Assembly: GCA_028821575.1 (NCBI GenBank)
Contig: JAPPFW010000071.1
Span: forward strand, 1 to 64,000
Origin: a bacterium
GTDB taxonomy: Bacteria > Actinomycetota > Acidimicrobiia > Spongiisociales > Spongiisociaceae
Direction: 5' to 3'
DNA: 64,000 bases
Shown here: positions 17,471 through 26,310 of the stretch, piece after piece
Numbering within the stretch: the stretch's first letter is position 1
How the letters are laid out: the number at the start of each line of letters is the position of its first letter
Notes under the pieces: model-generated
The model's database searches: none
Seen by the model: only the letters and a program-made list of their open reading frames with translations
What the model was told of the DNA's origin: nothing
Program-made: the position numbers and the translations under genes

Positions 17471-18887
17471 ATGATATTGTTCGACAATTGCCGGTTCCTG
17501 ATCGCGACGCCAAACCCTGAGGGAGTGATCGAGGGCGGATGGGTACTCGTCGATGGGCCACTCATCAAAGGGGTCGGGGGACCTCAGGACTCCCCTCGCG
17601 CCCAGGTCGTGGCCCGGGGCGGCGAGGTTATGGACTGCAGCGGCAAACTGGTCATGCCGGGGTTGATAGATACTCACAATCACCTGGCGAACTACGCCTT
17701 CAACCTGCTTCCCGGCATCGATGCTTCGACTCTCGATTACATGGGGATTTCCGAATGCCTGGAGAAGCTCATCTGGCCCGCCTACACATGGGTCTCGGGC
17801 GAGAGCACCTATGACCTCACCCTGTTGTCGATGTGCAATGCCATCAAACACGGCACGACCACCATCACCAGCGCTTTCCCGTTCCCCGACCAGACCTATC
17901 GCGCCGGAGTCACATCGGGGATGCGGCTCGTCATCCATCCCCAGTCCGTCAGCAATGTCCTTCTCGGTGACGGCCTCGACGATGACGGGTACCTAGCCCA
18001 GACCGAAGAAACGATCCGGAACTACCACAACACCGAAGACGGGAGGATCCAGGTCGCGACCCACCCCCACTGCACCTATCTCTTGTACGGAGCGGCTCCT
18101 CCTCGGCTGCATGGAACTCGCCGAACGCTACGACGTCGGGTTCGCCACCCACCTGCTCAACTGTCCTGAGGACCGCAAGATGTCGGACGCCCAGTACGCC
18201 GCCTGGGGCGGCACGGTCGCGTATCTCCAGGCCAGGGACCTGCTACAGGAACGGACCCTCTTCTTCCACTGCGACCAGGTGAACCGCCAGGAAGCGGAGG
18301 TCTTCGCGGAGGCGGGAGTCGCTGTCTCGCACAACCCGCAGTCGAACGCGACCTACCAAGGGTCGGTTGCCGACGTGCCCACGCTGCGGGAGGCCGGCGT
18401 CACCATCGGTCTCGGAACGGACATGGCGGCGGGCAACATCTTCGACAACATCTACACGGCGTATCTAGTCAACGCCGTAGTCCCATTGCACCAGGAGGCG
18501 CAGTTCGAACCCTGGGTACCCATCGAGATGGCCACCATCGGCGGCGCCGAGGCGCTGCGGCTCGGGGACAAGATCGGCACGCTCGAGGCCGGCAAGCGCG
18601 CCGACATCGTCACCGTGGACCTGCGACGGAACACAACCCTCTATCCCCTCAACGCGGGGAATCTCCTCTACTGGATCGTCACCAAGTGTGCGGGCACGCT
18701 CGCTGCGGACACGATGGTCGACGGTGCGTTCCTGATGCGGGATGGGGAGTTCACCTTCCTCGACGAGGAAGCCATCATCGCCCGCTCCGATCAATGGATG
18801 GCCAGGTTCGAGTCCTGGTACCGCGGCCGCAAGGCTTCAGGACTACCGGTAACCGTAAGGAAGTACCCCGACTACGAGAATCGTTGA
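17471..18887 (+). pseudogene. amidohydrolase with a frameshift near 18085-18090
   Basis: Two frames together encode one cyclic amidohydrolase of about 472 residues. The first part (from ATG 17471, with AAGGAGG upstream) has the metal motif DTHNHLANY and runs to CTYLLY near 18088. The second frame then reads ERLLLGCMELAERYDVG, continuing with FATHLLNC, FFHCDQVNRQEAE, VSHNPQSNAT and LGTDMAAGN. Restoring two lost bases in TACGGAG (for example TACACGGAG) would rejoin them. All metal motifs survive on the two sides and no other lesion is visible, so it is either a recent inactivation or a sequencing error. Confidence 0.85.
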
Positions 18888-18921
18888 CCCCGTCCATCGG
18901 AGACCCCGCTTGCCCGCCGGC

Positions 18922-19674
18922 TCAATGGAAGCCGGAGCCTCCGTTGACCCAGATGTTCTGGCCGGTCACGAAATCGGACCATGGGCTGACCAGGTAGAGG
19001 AGGGTGCCGACCATGTCGTCGGGGACTTGGGTGCGCTTGAAGGCTCGGCGAGCGGTTATGAGTCCGTCGACGTGGGGCTGCTTGGCGGCGTACTCCGCGT
19101 CGTGGGGGATGTAGTCGGGCGTCAGGGTGTTGACCGAGATCCCGTCGTCACCGAGCTCGCGCGCCAGGGAACGCGTGAGTCCCCAGATCGCCGCCTTCGA
19201 CGCCACGTAGTGGAGAAACCCGGGCGTTCCGTCGTTCACGGTCATCGAGGCGATGTTGACGATCTTGCCGCTCTTCTGCGCCCGCATCGTCGGCGCCACC
19301 GCCCTGGCGCATAACCAGGAACCCTTGACGTTCACCTCGAAGCAGAGATCCCACTCGTCGGGAGAGATCTCCTCCATCGGACCCTGGGTAAGCGCCAAGT
19401 AGAAGGCTGCATTGTTGACCAGGGCATCGATCCTTCCGAAGGCGTCGACCGTGGCAGCCGCCATCGCTTCAGTGGAGGCGACGTCGCTGACATCCACCCG
19501 CACCGAGATGGCCTTGGCGCCCAACTCCTCGGCCTCCGCCGCCATCTCGGAGCCGTCGACGAGATCAGCAACGACTAGGTAGGCGCCCTCCGCGGCCAGT
19601 CCCCGGCAGTAGGCGCTCCCTATTCCGCCGGCGCCGCCGGTCACTATCACCACTTGGCCGTCGAGCATGCCCAT
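18922..19674 (-). CDS. short-chain dehydrogenase/reductase
   Basis: A 250-residue classical SDR. Cofactor motif TGGAGGIGSAY, adenine-ribose loop with RVDVSD, NNAA, catalytic Ser in NIASM and Y-x3-K in HYVASKAA are all present; the C-terminus VTGQNIWVNGGSGF is typical. ATG at 19674 follows AAAGGATGG. Third gene of an apparent operon (SDR, Rieske oxygenase, SDR), so it probably oxidises an alcohol or cis-diol product of the oxygenase. Confidence 0.93.
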   Translation of the reverse strand: MGMLDGQVVIVTGGAGGIGSAYCRGLAAEGAYLVVADLVDGSEMAAEAEELGAKAISVRVDVSDVASTEAMAAATVDAFGRIDALVNNAAFYLALTQGPMEEISPDEWDLCFEVNVKGSWLCARAVAPTMRAQKSGKIVNIASMTVNDGTPGFLHYVASKAAIWGLTRSLARELGDDGISVNTLTPDYIPHDAEYAAKQPHVDGLITARRAFKRTQVPDDMVGTLLYLVSPWSDFVTGQNIWVNGGSGFH

Positions 19675-19738
19675 GAGAATCCATCCTTTCGCGTCGGTCG
19701 GTGCTGGCGCCGGACCGGCGTACCCTCTCCCCCTCCGG

Positions 19739-20791
19739 CTATGTCTTCACGAAGTCGGCTGCCAACTCGAACAGCCAGGAGCGGTAGGCGAGGGTGACGT
19801 CGTCGGCCACCTTTATGTACATCTCGGCGCTGAGCAGATCAGGCAGGTGCTCGGGCCACTGGGACTCGACCACGGGCTGGTCCTGATCCAGCACCATCAA
19901 TTCGAAGTCGATGAGGAATGCCAGGTCCTCATCCGTCTGCGCGAAGTCCGACCCGATGTGCCAGAAGTTGCGGCAGGTCGCCGGCCCGGTCGGTGCGGAG
20001 ACCATGTACAGGCCGTAGCGCTTGCCGTTGGGGAAGATACGCAACAGGTAAATCGTGCCCGGCAGGGTCAGGTAGTAGCGGTTTAGGACCGTCACGATGT
20101 CGTCGGAGATACCGAGGATCCCCTTCATGCGCTCGTCGTTCGGTTCCACGACGTAGCGGTCGAAGCGGAGCATCTGCCCCTCCCTCCACACCTCGTGGTC
20201 CTCGATCTCGGCCTTGTCCCGGGTACCGAGGATGTTCTCGTGGACGAACGGGAAGTGCGAGAAGTCGACGAAGTTCTCCAGGCGGCGGGGAGCGCTGGTG
20301 GCCCAGTCGTAGTAAGGGGGCGACTGCCAGTGCATGGTCGGATCCTCCCACTCGGCCAAGCCGGGAGGAGCCCCCCACGGGTCGTCCACGAGGGATACCC
20401 AGATCATTCCGGCGCTCTCCATGCACCGGTAGCGGACCAGGTCGACTCTCAGGATCCCGTTGAGCTCCGGACGGGAGGGGATGTTGACCAGGGTGCCCTC
20501 CATGTCGTAGGTCCAGCCGTGGTACGGGCAGTTGATGCAGCCGTTCTCAATCCATCCCAGCGACGGAGCCGCGCCCTTGTGGCGGCAGACGTCCATGAAT
20601 GCGCGGGCCGTGCCATCGTGACGGACGATGAGTATGCGTTCGCCGAGGAGCTTCCCCTGCATCATCTCGTCCTCGCCGACGTCGGTGCTGTAGGCGACCG
20701 GATGCCAGAAGTGTCGCATCGCCCGGTACCACTTGGAGTCACGTTCCGGCACGAAAGGATCGGCCAGATCCTGCATGGTGGGTTTGGCCAC
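19739..20791 (-). CDS. Rieske non-heme iron oxygenase, alpha subunit (second)
   Basis: A 350-residue oxygenase paralogous to the one at 1476-2528. The Rieske ligands are in CRHKG and CPYHGW and the catalytic iron motif is ENFVDFSHFPFVHE. GTG at 20791 is chosen over 20815 because AAGGAGG lies 5 bases upstream of it and the length then equals the first paralog. It is flanked by two SDRs on the same strand (36 and 64 bases away), forming an oxygenase-dehydrogenase module. No reductase component is linked. Confidence 0.92.
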   Translation of the reverse strand: MAKPTMQDLADPFVPERDSKWYRAMRHFWHPVAYSTDVGEDEMMQGKLLGERILIVRHDGTARAFMDVCRHKGAAPSLGWIENGCINCPYHGWTYDMEGTLVNIPSRPELNGILRVDLVRYRCMESAGMIWVSLVDDPWGAPPGLAEWEDPTMHWQSPPYYDWATSAPRRLENFVDFSHFPFVHENILGTRDKAEIEDHEVWREGQMLRFDRYVVEPNDERMKGILGISDDIVTVLNRYYLTLPGTIYLLRIFPNGKRYGLYMVSAPTGPATCRNFWHIGSDFAQTDEDLAFLIDFELMVLDQDQPVVESQWPEHLPDLLSAEMYIKVADDVTLAYRSWLFELAADFVKT

Positions 20792-20827
20792 GCTCACCTC
20801 CTTCTGCGGCGCCACACGGCGGCCGGG

Positions 20828-21577
20828 TCAGACAAAGTATGCACCACCGTTGACCAGCAGGCTTTGGCCGGTGACGAAGTCGGAGGCGGCCGAACTCAAG
20901 TAGATGATGGTGCCGACCATGTCGTCGGCCACCTGGGTGCGCTTCAGTGCCCGGCCGGCGACCACGAAGGGATCGCTCGTGGCGTCGGTAGGACGGATGT
21001 CCGGATTCGGGATCAGGTCCGGAGACACCGTGTTCACAGTTATCCCGTCAGGTCCGAGTTCGTTGGCCAGGCACCGGGTCAGGCCCAGCAGGGCGGACTT
21101 GCTGGCCACGTAGTGCGGGAAGCCCAGCGTTCCCTTGAAGCACGTGTTCGAGGCGATGTTGATTATCTTGCCCGACCCCTGGCTCGCCATGTGCGGGTAC
21201 ACCGCCTTGATGCAGAGCCAGGCTCCGCGGACGTTGACCTCGAAGGTCCGGTCCCACTCCGCGATTGACACGTCGGTGAAGGGGCCCCGCGTGGTCTCGG
21301 AGAACATCGCCGCGTTGTTGATCAGCACGTCGATCCGCCCGAACCTGTCCATGGCCGCTTCCGCCATCGCGACCGTGGATGCCTCGTCGCTCACATCGGT
21401 GGTGACGGACAGGGCCTCGCCGCCGGAGTCAGCAAGTTCCTCCACTACCCGCGAGCCGTCCAGTAGATCGGCGACTACTACGGAGGCCCCTTCCGTGGAG
21501 ACACCGTGGGCGTAGGCGCGGCCAATCCCGCGGGCCCCGCCGGTGATTATCACCACCTTGCCGTCGAGCGCACCCAT
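20828..21577 (-). CDS. short-chain dehydrogenase/reductase (second)
   Basis: A 249-residue SDR with TGGARGIGRAY, TDVSDE, NNAA, NIASN and the catalytic Y-x3-K in HYVASKSA. Clearly paralogous to the SDR at 18922 across its length, including VTGQSLLVNGGAYF at the C-terminus. The ATG at 21577 has GGGAGG upstream; the longer open frame reaches into the divergent promoter and is not used. First gene of the SDR-Rieske-SDR operon; divergent from an amidohydrolase. Confidence 0.92.
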   Translation of the reverse strand: MGALDGKVVIITGGARGIGRAYAHGVSTEGASVVVADLLDGSRVVEELADSGGEALSVTTDVSDEASTVAMAEAAMDRFGRIDVLINNAAMFSETTRGPFTDVSIAEWDRTFEVNVRGAWLCIKAVYPHMASQGSGKIINIASNTCFKGTLGFPHYVASKSALLGLTRCLANELGPDGITVNTVSPDLIPNPDIRPTDATSDPFVVAGRALKRTQVADDMVGTIIYLSSAASDFVTGQSLLVNGGAYFV

Positions 21578-21627
21578 GACAAACCTCCCTCCCCGCTGTC
21601 GGCCGGTCCCAGAGAGAATAGCCGCCC

Positions 21628-21649
21628 GATATTGCTGGTGCCAATAATC
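21628..21649. promoter_or_regulatory. AT-rich inverted repeat in the SDR/amidohydrolase divergent promoter
   Basis: GATATTG (21628-21634) and CAATAATC (21642-21649) form an imperfect inverted repeat around CTGGTGC. It lies 51 bases upstream of the SDR start and 67 bases before the amidohydrolase start. Related half-sites occur upstream of the molybdenum hydroxylase and the other amidohydrolase, so one regulator may act at all of them. Confidence 0.5.
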
Positions 21650-21715
21650 GGGGCCGTGAGTTCCCATCAAAGTAGCCGCCCCTTCAACCACATAGATATG
21701 ATCAATGATCACCAG

Positions 21716-23167
21716 ATGAGCGACACCACTCCCGCGCCAGAGGCTCCACACGAGACGACGACCCATCCGGGATCCACACCGGAATGTGATCTGTTGATCG
21801 AGGGCGGCATCGTGGTCACCCTCGACAAGCAGCGCCGGGTCATCGATGACGGCGCAGTGGCGATCTCCGGTGACCGGATCGCCGCTCTCGGCAGGCGCGC
21901 CGACCTAGGTCCCCACCGGGCGAACGCTGGCCGCGTCATCGACTGCTCCGGGAAGTTGATCATCCCCGGGCTGACCGACGGGCACACCCACCTCTTCCAG
22001 TCCCTGGGTCGTGGTCTCGGCGACGGGATGAGCCTGGTGCCCTGGCTCCGCCATTTCATGCTCCCCTACTCGCTGAACATGAACCGCGAGATCGCCGTGG
22101 CGGCGGTGAAGCTCGGTGCCCTTCAGGCAGCCCTCTCGGGCACCACGATGGTGGTCGACAACCACTACGCCCCGACCGACACCGAGACGACCCTGGCCGT
22201 CGCCGGCGCGGTGGAGGAGGTAGGTATCAGGGGCGCCATCGCCCGGGGGATCTTCGGTGAGATGAACCCCGGCGCCGAGCTCATGGGGGTGCCGCCCGAG
22301 TTTTTCAGGTGGACCGACGCCCAGGATCTGGCGATCACCGAAGAGTGCATGGCCGAGCGGCCGGCCGGATCTCTGGTCGAGGTGTGGCCCTGCCCTGAGA
22401 ATATCGTATACGTAACCCCCGACATCATCGAGGGGTCGGCCGAACTCGCCGAGGCAGGCGGGGTCCGATGGCACATGCACTGCTCGGAGGCTCACGACGA
22501 GATCGGCTTCTTCGAAGCCGTGCATGCGGACCGTCCGGTCGCCTGGCTCGAGAAACGGGGTGTGCTGACCCATCGGACGACGCTCGCCCACGCCATATGG
22601 CTGGACCCCGACGAGGTCTCCGCCATGGGCGCGGCCGGGGCCACGGCGGTGCACAACCCGATCTCCAACCAGTACCTCGCGTCCGGCGTCCTGCATCTGG
22701 AGCCCTTGCTGTCGGCGGGTGCCAACGTGGCTCTCGGGAGCGACGGTGTCGCGGTCGCCGGACAGGACATGTTCGAGGCGATGAAGGCCGGCGCACTCAT
22801 GCACCGCGTGGCACATCTGGACTCCACCACAACCACCGTCGAGCAGTTCCTCGAGTTGGCTGCCCTGGGTGGCGCGACCATGACTGGCGTCAACGGTGGT
22901 GTGATCGAGGCGGGCCGGGCGGCCGATCTGGTCATACTGGATGTGGACAAGGTCCGCCACACCCCATGGAACAGGCCGGTGGCTTCGATGGTGCACTCGG
23001 GCCGGTCGGGCGACGTGGAGATGGTCATCGTCGCCGGAGAGATCATCGTCGAGGATGGCCGCTCTACGAAAGTCGACGAGGCGGAGGTACGTGCTGCCGC
23101 GACCGAGGGGACCAGGCGGTTGTTCGGCGAGGCACGACTCACCGGCCTCACCAAGGACTGGCAATAG
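21716..23167 (+). CDS. amidohydrolase/deaminase (second paralog)
   Basis: A 483-residue amidohydrolase of the same subtype as 15964-17379. Motifs include DGHTHLFQSLGRGLGDG, DNHYAPTDTETT, MHCSEAHDE, TLAHAIWLDPDE and LGSDGVAVAGQD. The final metal-site Asp is present but the neighbouring TDG of the paralog is SDG here. The start is uncertain: ATG 21716 gives the usual length, and an in-frame ATG at 21698 adds six residues; neither has a strong ribosome site. It is followed by an alpha/beta hydrolase 45 bases downstream and diverges from the SDR-Rieske operon. Confidence 0.91.
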   Translation: MSDTTPAPEAPHETTTHPGSTPECDLLIEGGIVVTLDKQRRVIDDGAVAISGDRIAALGRRADLGPHRANAGRVIDCSGKLIIPGLTDGHTHLFQSLGRGLGDGMSLVPWLRHFMLPYSLNMNREIAVAAVKLGALQAALSGTTMVVDNHYAPTDTETTLAVAGAVEEVGIRGAIARGIFGEMNPGAELMGVPPEFFRWTDAQDLAITEECMAERPAGSLVEVWPCPENIVYVTPDIIEGSAELAEAGGVRWHMHCSEAHDEIGFFEAVHADRPVAWLEKRGVLTHRTTLAHAIWLDPDEVSAMGAAGATAVHNPISNQYLASGVLHLEPLLSAGANVALGSDGVAVAGQDMFEAMKAGALMHRVAHLDSTTTTVEQFLELAALGGATMTGVNGGVIEAGRAADLVILDVDKVRHTPWNRPVASMVHSGRSGDVEMVIVAGEIIVEDGRSTKVDEAEVRAAATEGTRRLFGEARLTGLTKDWQ

Positions 23168-23212
23168 GTCACCAGGCTGACCGAAAGCGTTAGAGACAAG
23201 GAGACGAAACCG

Positions 23213-24016
23213 GTGGAGACACGCAGCGTTCGACATGGCTACACGACCGGGGCTCAAGGCAACCGCCTGCACTACCTCGACTACGGCGGCGACGGGACAA
23301 CCATGATCTGCATGCACGGCGTGATCGGCAACGCCTGGAACTGGGATGCGGTGGCATCCGGAATAGGCGATCGCCGAAGGGTGGTGGCGCTCGACTACCG
23401 GGGCTACGGCGAGAGCCAATGGTCGCCATCGCACGACTACCGGACCTCCGACCACGCCGCCGACCTGACCGCTCTGGTCGAATCGCTCGGCGAGGACACC
23501 GTGGACCTGATGGGCTCCTCTTGGGGCGCCCTGGTAGCCATACAGTACGCAGCGGAGAACCCCGGCCGGGTAGGGCGGATCGTGGTCGTGGACGTGGAGG
23601 CGTCGTTCTCCCAGAGCGAGACCGACCTCTTCCCCCGACCCACCAGCCACGCCGACCACGCCGAGGTACGAACGGGCCTCGGATTCGCCTTCCCCAACGC
23701 CCCGGAGGAGATGCTCGAACTCACCGCCCTGACCAGCTTCGGGCCGGTAGACGGCGGACGCCTGGCCCCCAAGCACGATCCCTACTTCTTCGAACGCTGG
23801 CCCTTCCGCTCCGACGACCACTGGGAGCGCCTGAAGGGAATGGAGACCCCCGCCCTACTGGTACACGCAGAGGACAGCTTCGTGAACTTCGACGTCATGG
23901 CCCAGATGGCCCACCGCATGCGCAACGCCACCCTCGTGCAGGTCAAGAACAGCACCCACGTGGTACCGGTCGACAACCCGGACGGACTTGTGGAGGAACT
24001 CCTCCTGTTCCTGTAG
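23213..24016 (+). CDS. alpha/beta hydrolase
   Basis: A 267-residue alpha/beta-fold hydrolase. The nucleophile elbow is LMGSSWGALVA (Ser in GSSWG); the oxyanion region is MHGVIGNAWNWD; the acid and base are in HAEDSFVNFD and NSTHVVPVDNPD. The GTG start follows AAGGAGAC by a normal distance. Downstream of the amidohydrolase in the same transcription unit, it may hydrolyse an ester, lactone or C-C bond in the same pathway. The substrate is not predictable. Confidence 0.9.
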   Translation: METRSVRHGYTTGAQGNRLHYLDYGGDGTTMICMHGVIGNAWNWDAVASGIGDRRRVVALDYRGYGESQWSPSHDYRTSDHAADLTALVESLGEDTVDLMGSSWGALVAIQYAAENPGRVGRIVVVDVEASFSQSETDLFPRPTSHADHAEVRTGLGFAFPNAPEEMLELTALTSFGPVDGGRLAPKHDPYFFERWPFRSDDHWERLKGMETPALLVHAEDSFVNFDVMAQMAHRMRNATLVQVKNSTHVVPVDNPDGLVEELLLFL

Positions 24017-24295
24017 CTGTCCGTTGGATACAACTGCACAACACCGGCAAGCTACGAGCAGCTAAGCAGTCCAAGCAACATCCCCAAGGTTGTATCTCGG
24101 GGATGGCAAGGGACTAGGTTCCGCTCGCGTACTTTGCGATGGTGTCATATCGCAATCCGAATGTATCTTTCTTCACCAGACCGGAGCACGATCATCACGA
24201 TGTGATCACTAGGCTTTGGCGTTGCTAGCGCCCAAGGGATCGGATTCTCCCATGACCCCAAGCCATCACCCTCACTCCTTCCGACCGGTCTACGA
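24017..24295. other. intergenic region at the left edge of the accessory zone
   Basis: No gene is seen. Two distant 8-base arms, GATACAAC (24027-24034) and GTTGTATC (24089-24096), form a perfect inverted pair 54 bases apart. Base composition becomes more AT-rich from about 24.1 kb, consistent with the border of acquired DNA. Confidence 0.4.
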
Positions 24296-26170
24296 ATGAA
24301 AGCTGACACGAACACGCTGCAAGAAGTACTTCAGGGCGACCGGCGTTTCGTCGTTCCGGTGTACCAGCGCCCTTACGTATGGAGCCGTGAGCAGCAGTGG
24401 GAGCCTCTCTGGGCCGATGTGGAGTCGACCGCGATGCGCTTGGCAGAGACACGACAGGAGTCGCATCGCGCCGACAAGCCCGCACCGGCCGCTGACGCCA
24501 AGGCAGCACCTCACTTTTTGGGTGCCATTGTCGTGGAGCCGTACCCGACAGGCCCTTTGGACATCAAGACTCGACTCGTAGTAGACGGTCAGCAGCGCCT
24601 GATTACGCTGCAACTTCTTCTGATGGGAACCCTCGATGCTCTATCGAAGATAGGCACCATCCGGCTTGAGCTGGCGCAACTACGCAAGCTGACTCGGAAT
24701 GACCAGGAGATATGGTCGGGTGATGATGTGTACAAGGTCTGGCCACGGCAGGCGGAGTCCGAACGTTATCGAAGGGCAGTGGCCAAGGAGCCACCACCTC
24801 GAGACGATTCGGTGTTCGCGGCAGCGCGCTACTTTTTCTTCACTCAGGCAATCGGATTTCTGGAGGACGAGAGAGTTCCCGAGGATCCGTATGCTCACGG
24901 GGACGCAATCCAGCGTCGCGCATCGCTGCTTGTGGCCACCCTCTTGGCGCTCGTAAAACTTGTGATGATCGATCTAGAAGATGTCGACGACGCTCAAGTC
25001 ATTTTCGAGGCGCTGAATGCCCGTAACACCCCGCTGTCGGCGACAGATCTTGTCAAAAACCTGCTGTTTATGCGCGCTCAAACCAAGGGTCACGATCCCC
25101 AGGAACTCTACGATGAGGTCTGGGCTCGATTCGACAATGCCGCTGATTGGTGGCGGATAGCTATCGGGGCTGGTCACGCCCGCCGGGCAAGACAGGACTG
25201 GCTGATGGGAGACTGGCTGATCGCTCAGCGCGGTCGCGTCATCAACGTCGGTCGCCTGTACGGTGAGTTTCGGAGTTGGCTGCAATCCAGTGGTACAACA
25301 GCTGTCGAGGCGCTGTACGAACTAGACCGCTACGCAGATGCCTATGAAAGGCTCCACGGCCGTATGGAAGGGGCGACAGCCAAGGAACGCGTGTCATTCC
25401 AACGAATCAATCGTCTCAACGTTACGGTGGCAACTCCTGTGCTCCTGTGGCTTCTGACTCGACCCGAAGAGGACCTGCCACCACGCGAGAGAGAGTTAGC
25501 GTTTCAGGCCATAGAGTCCTTCGTCATTCGGCGTATGGCGATTAAGGCTCAGACCCGCGCTTACGGACAAGCCTTCGCCGACGTGCTCCGAACCGCGCAA
25601 CAGGCGGGAACACATCCAGGCTTGGCTATCGTGGAGGCACTTCGCCAAGGTCCCCACGGATATCCATGGCCAACGGACGAGCAGTTGGTCGGGCAGTTCC
25701 GAAGCTCGGCCTACTACGGATACGGAGGAATCGCCCAGTATCGGCTTCGACTCCTGTTGGGCGCGGTCGACGCCTGGCTTCAATGCGACGACTATCACAA
25801 GGGAGAGCCTATCAAGGACATAGTGTATGAATCGCTGCAAGTCGAGCATGTGCTCCCGAGAAGCTGGCAAGAACATTGGCCCGTCGAGGCCTCAGATCCG
25901 GGTGAAGAGATCGTTCTAGAGAAGGAACGGTCCGAACATGTACACCGAATCGGGAACCTAACGCTCGTCAGTGGTAAGTTGAATCCGGCATTGAGCAACG
26001 CATCGTGGCAGGAGAAGCGCCCCGAACTGGATAGGCACTCACATTTGCGTCTCAACGCGCGATTGTGTCAAGAGACGAATTGGAACGAGCAGGCGATACG
26101 AGCGCGAGGAGAGTGGCTGGCCGGGGTCGTGTCACGCATCTGGCCGGGGCCTGACTCCGATCAGTGGTAG
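24296..26170 (+). CDS. DUF262-DUF1524 protein (GmrSD/SspE-like nuclease)
   Basis: A 624-residue two-domain protein. The N-terminal DUF262 domain (ParB/sulfiredoxin-like NTPase) has VPVYQRPYVW near residue 20, VVDGQQRLITL near 97 and FEALNARNTPLSATDLVKN near 240. The C-terminal DUF1524 HNH nuclease has VEHVLPRSW near 515 and HRIGNLTLVSGKLNPALSN with conserved Asn and Lys. Relatives include the type IV enzyme GmrSD, which cuts modified phage DNA, and SspE of phosphorothioate defence. No modification genes flank it, so it would act alone against foreign modified DNA. Codon use looks less GC-biased than in neighbouring catabolic genes. Confidence 0.9.
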   Translation: MKADTNTLQEVLQGDRRFVVPVYQRPYVWSREQQWEPLWADVESTAMRLAETRQESHRADKPAPAADAKAAPHFLGAIVVEPYPTGPLDIKTRLVVDGQQRLITLQLLLMGTLDALSKIGTIRLELAQLRKLTRNDQEIWSGDDVYKVWPRQAESERYRRAVAKEPPPRDDSVFAAARYFFFTQAIGFLEDERVPEDPYAHGDAIQRRASLLVATLLALVKLVMIDLEDVDDAQVIFEALNARNTPLSATDLVKNLLFMRAQTKGHDPQELYDEVWARFDNAADWWRIAIGAGHARRARQDWLMGDWLIAQRGRVINVGRLYGEFRSWLQSSGTTAVEALYELDRYADAYERLHGRMEGATAKERVSFQRINRLNVTVATPVLLWLLTRPEEDLPPRERELAFQAIESFVIRRMAIKAQTRAYGQAFADVLRTAQQAGTHPGLAIVEALRQGPHGYPWPTDEQLVGQFRSSAYYGYGGIAQYRLRLLLGAVDAWLQCDDYHKGEPIKDIVYESLQVEHVLPRSWQEHWPVEASDPGEEIVLEKERSEHVHRIGNLTLVSGKLNPALSNASWQEKRPELDRHSHLRLNARLCQETNWNEQAIRARGEWLAGVVSRIWPGPDSDQW

Positions 26171-26244
26171 CAAGGCTGGCAAACAGTGCGGTGCCGCTCC
26201 CTTGGAACGTCGTGGCAGACGGGGCCACTCGGCGTCCGCGCTTA

Positions 26245-26306
26245 GCTATCGCAGGCGGGTGATCACGCTAAGGTTGACCCGCTTTCATAGACGCTCACGC
26301 GATAGC
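26245..26306. other. nested inverted repeat beside the IS110 copy
   Basis: Outer arms GCTATCGC/GCGATAGC (26245-26252, 26299-26306) enclose inner arms GCGGGT/ACCCGC (26255-26260, 26277-26282). The structure directly abuts the shared IS110 end. IS110-family elements encode structured bridge RNAs next to the transposase, so this may be a remnant of one or simply target-site structure. Confidence 0.35.
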
Positions 26307-26310
26307 CCAG

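Noticed and set aside
17471-18169. 232-residue frame as a complete small hydrolase
   Set aside because: Its last 20 or so residues (RLHGTRRTLRRR) are out-of-frame read-through; the correct continuation is in the next frame.
21905-23821. 638-residue minus-strand frame opposite the amidohydrolase
   Set aside because: No recognisable motifs; composition (His, Arg, Gly) is that of an antisense shadow.
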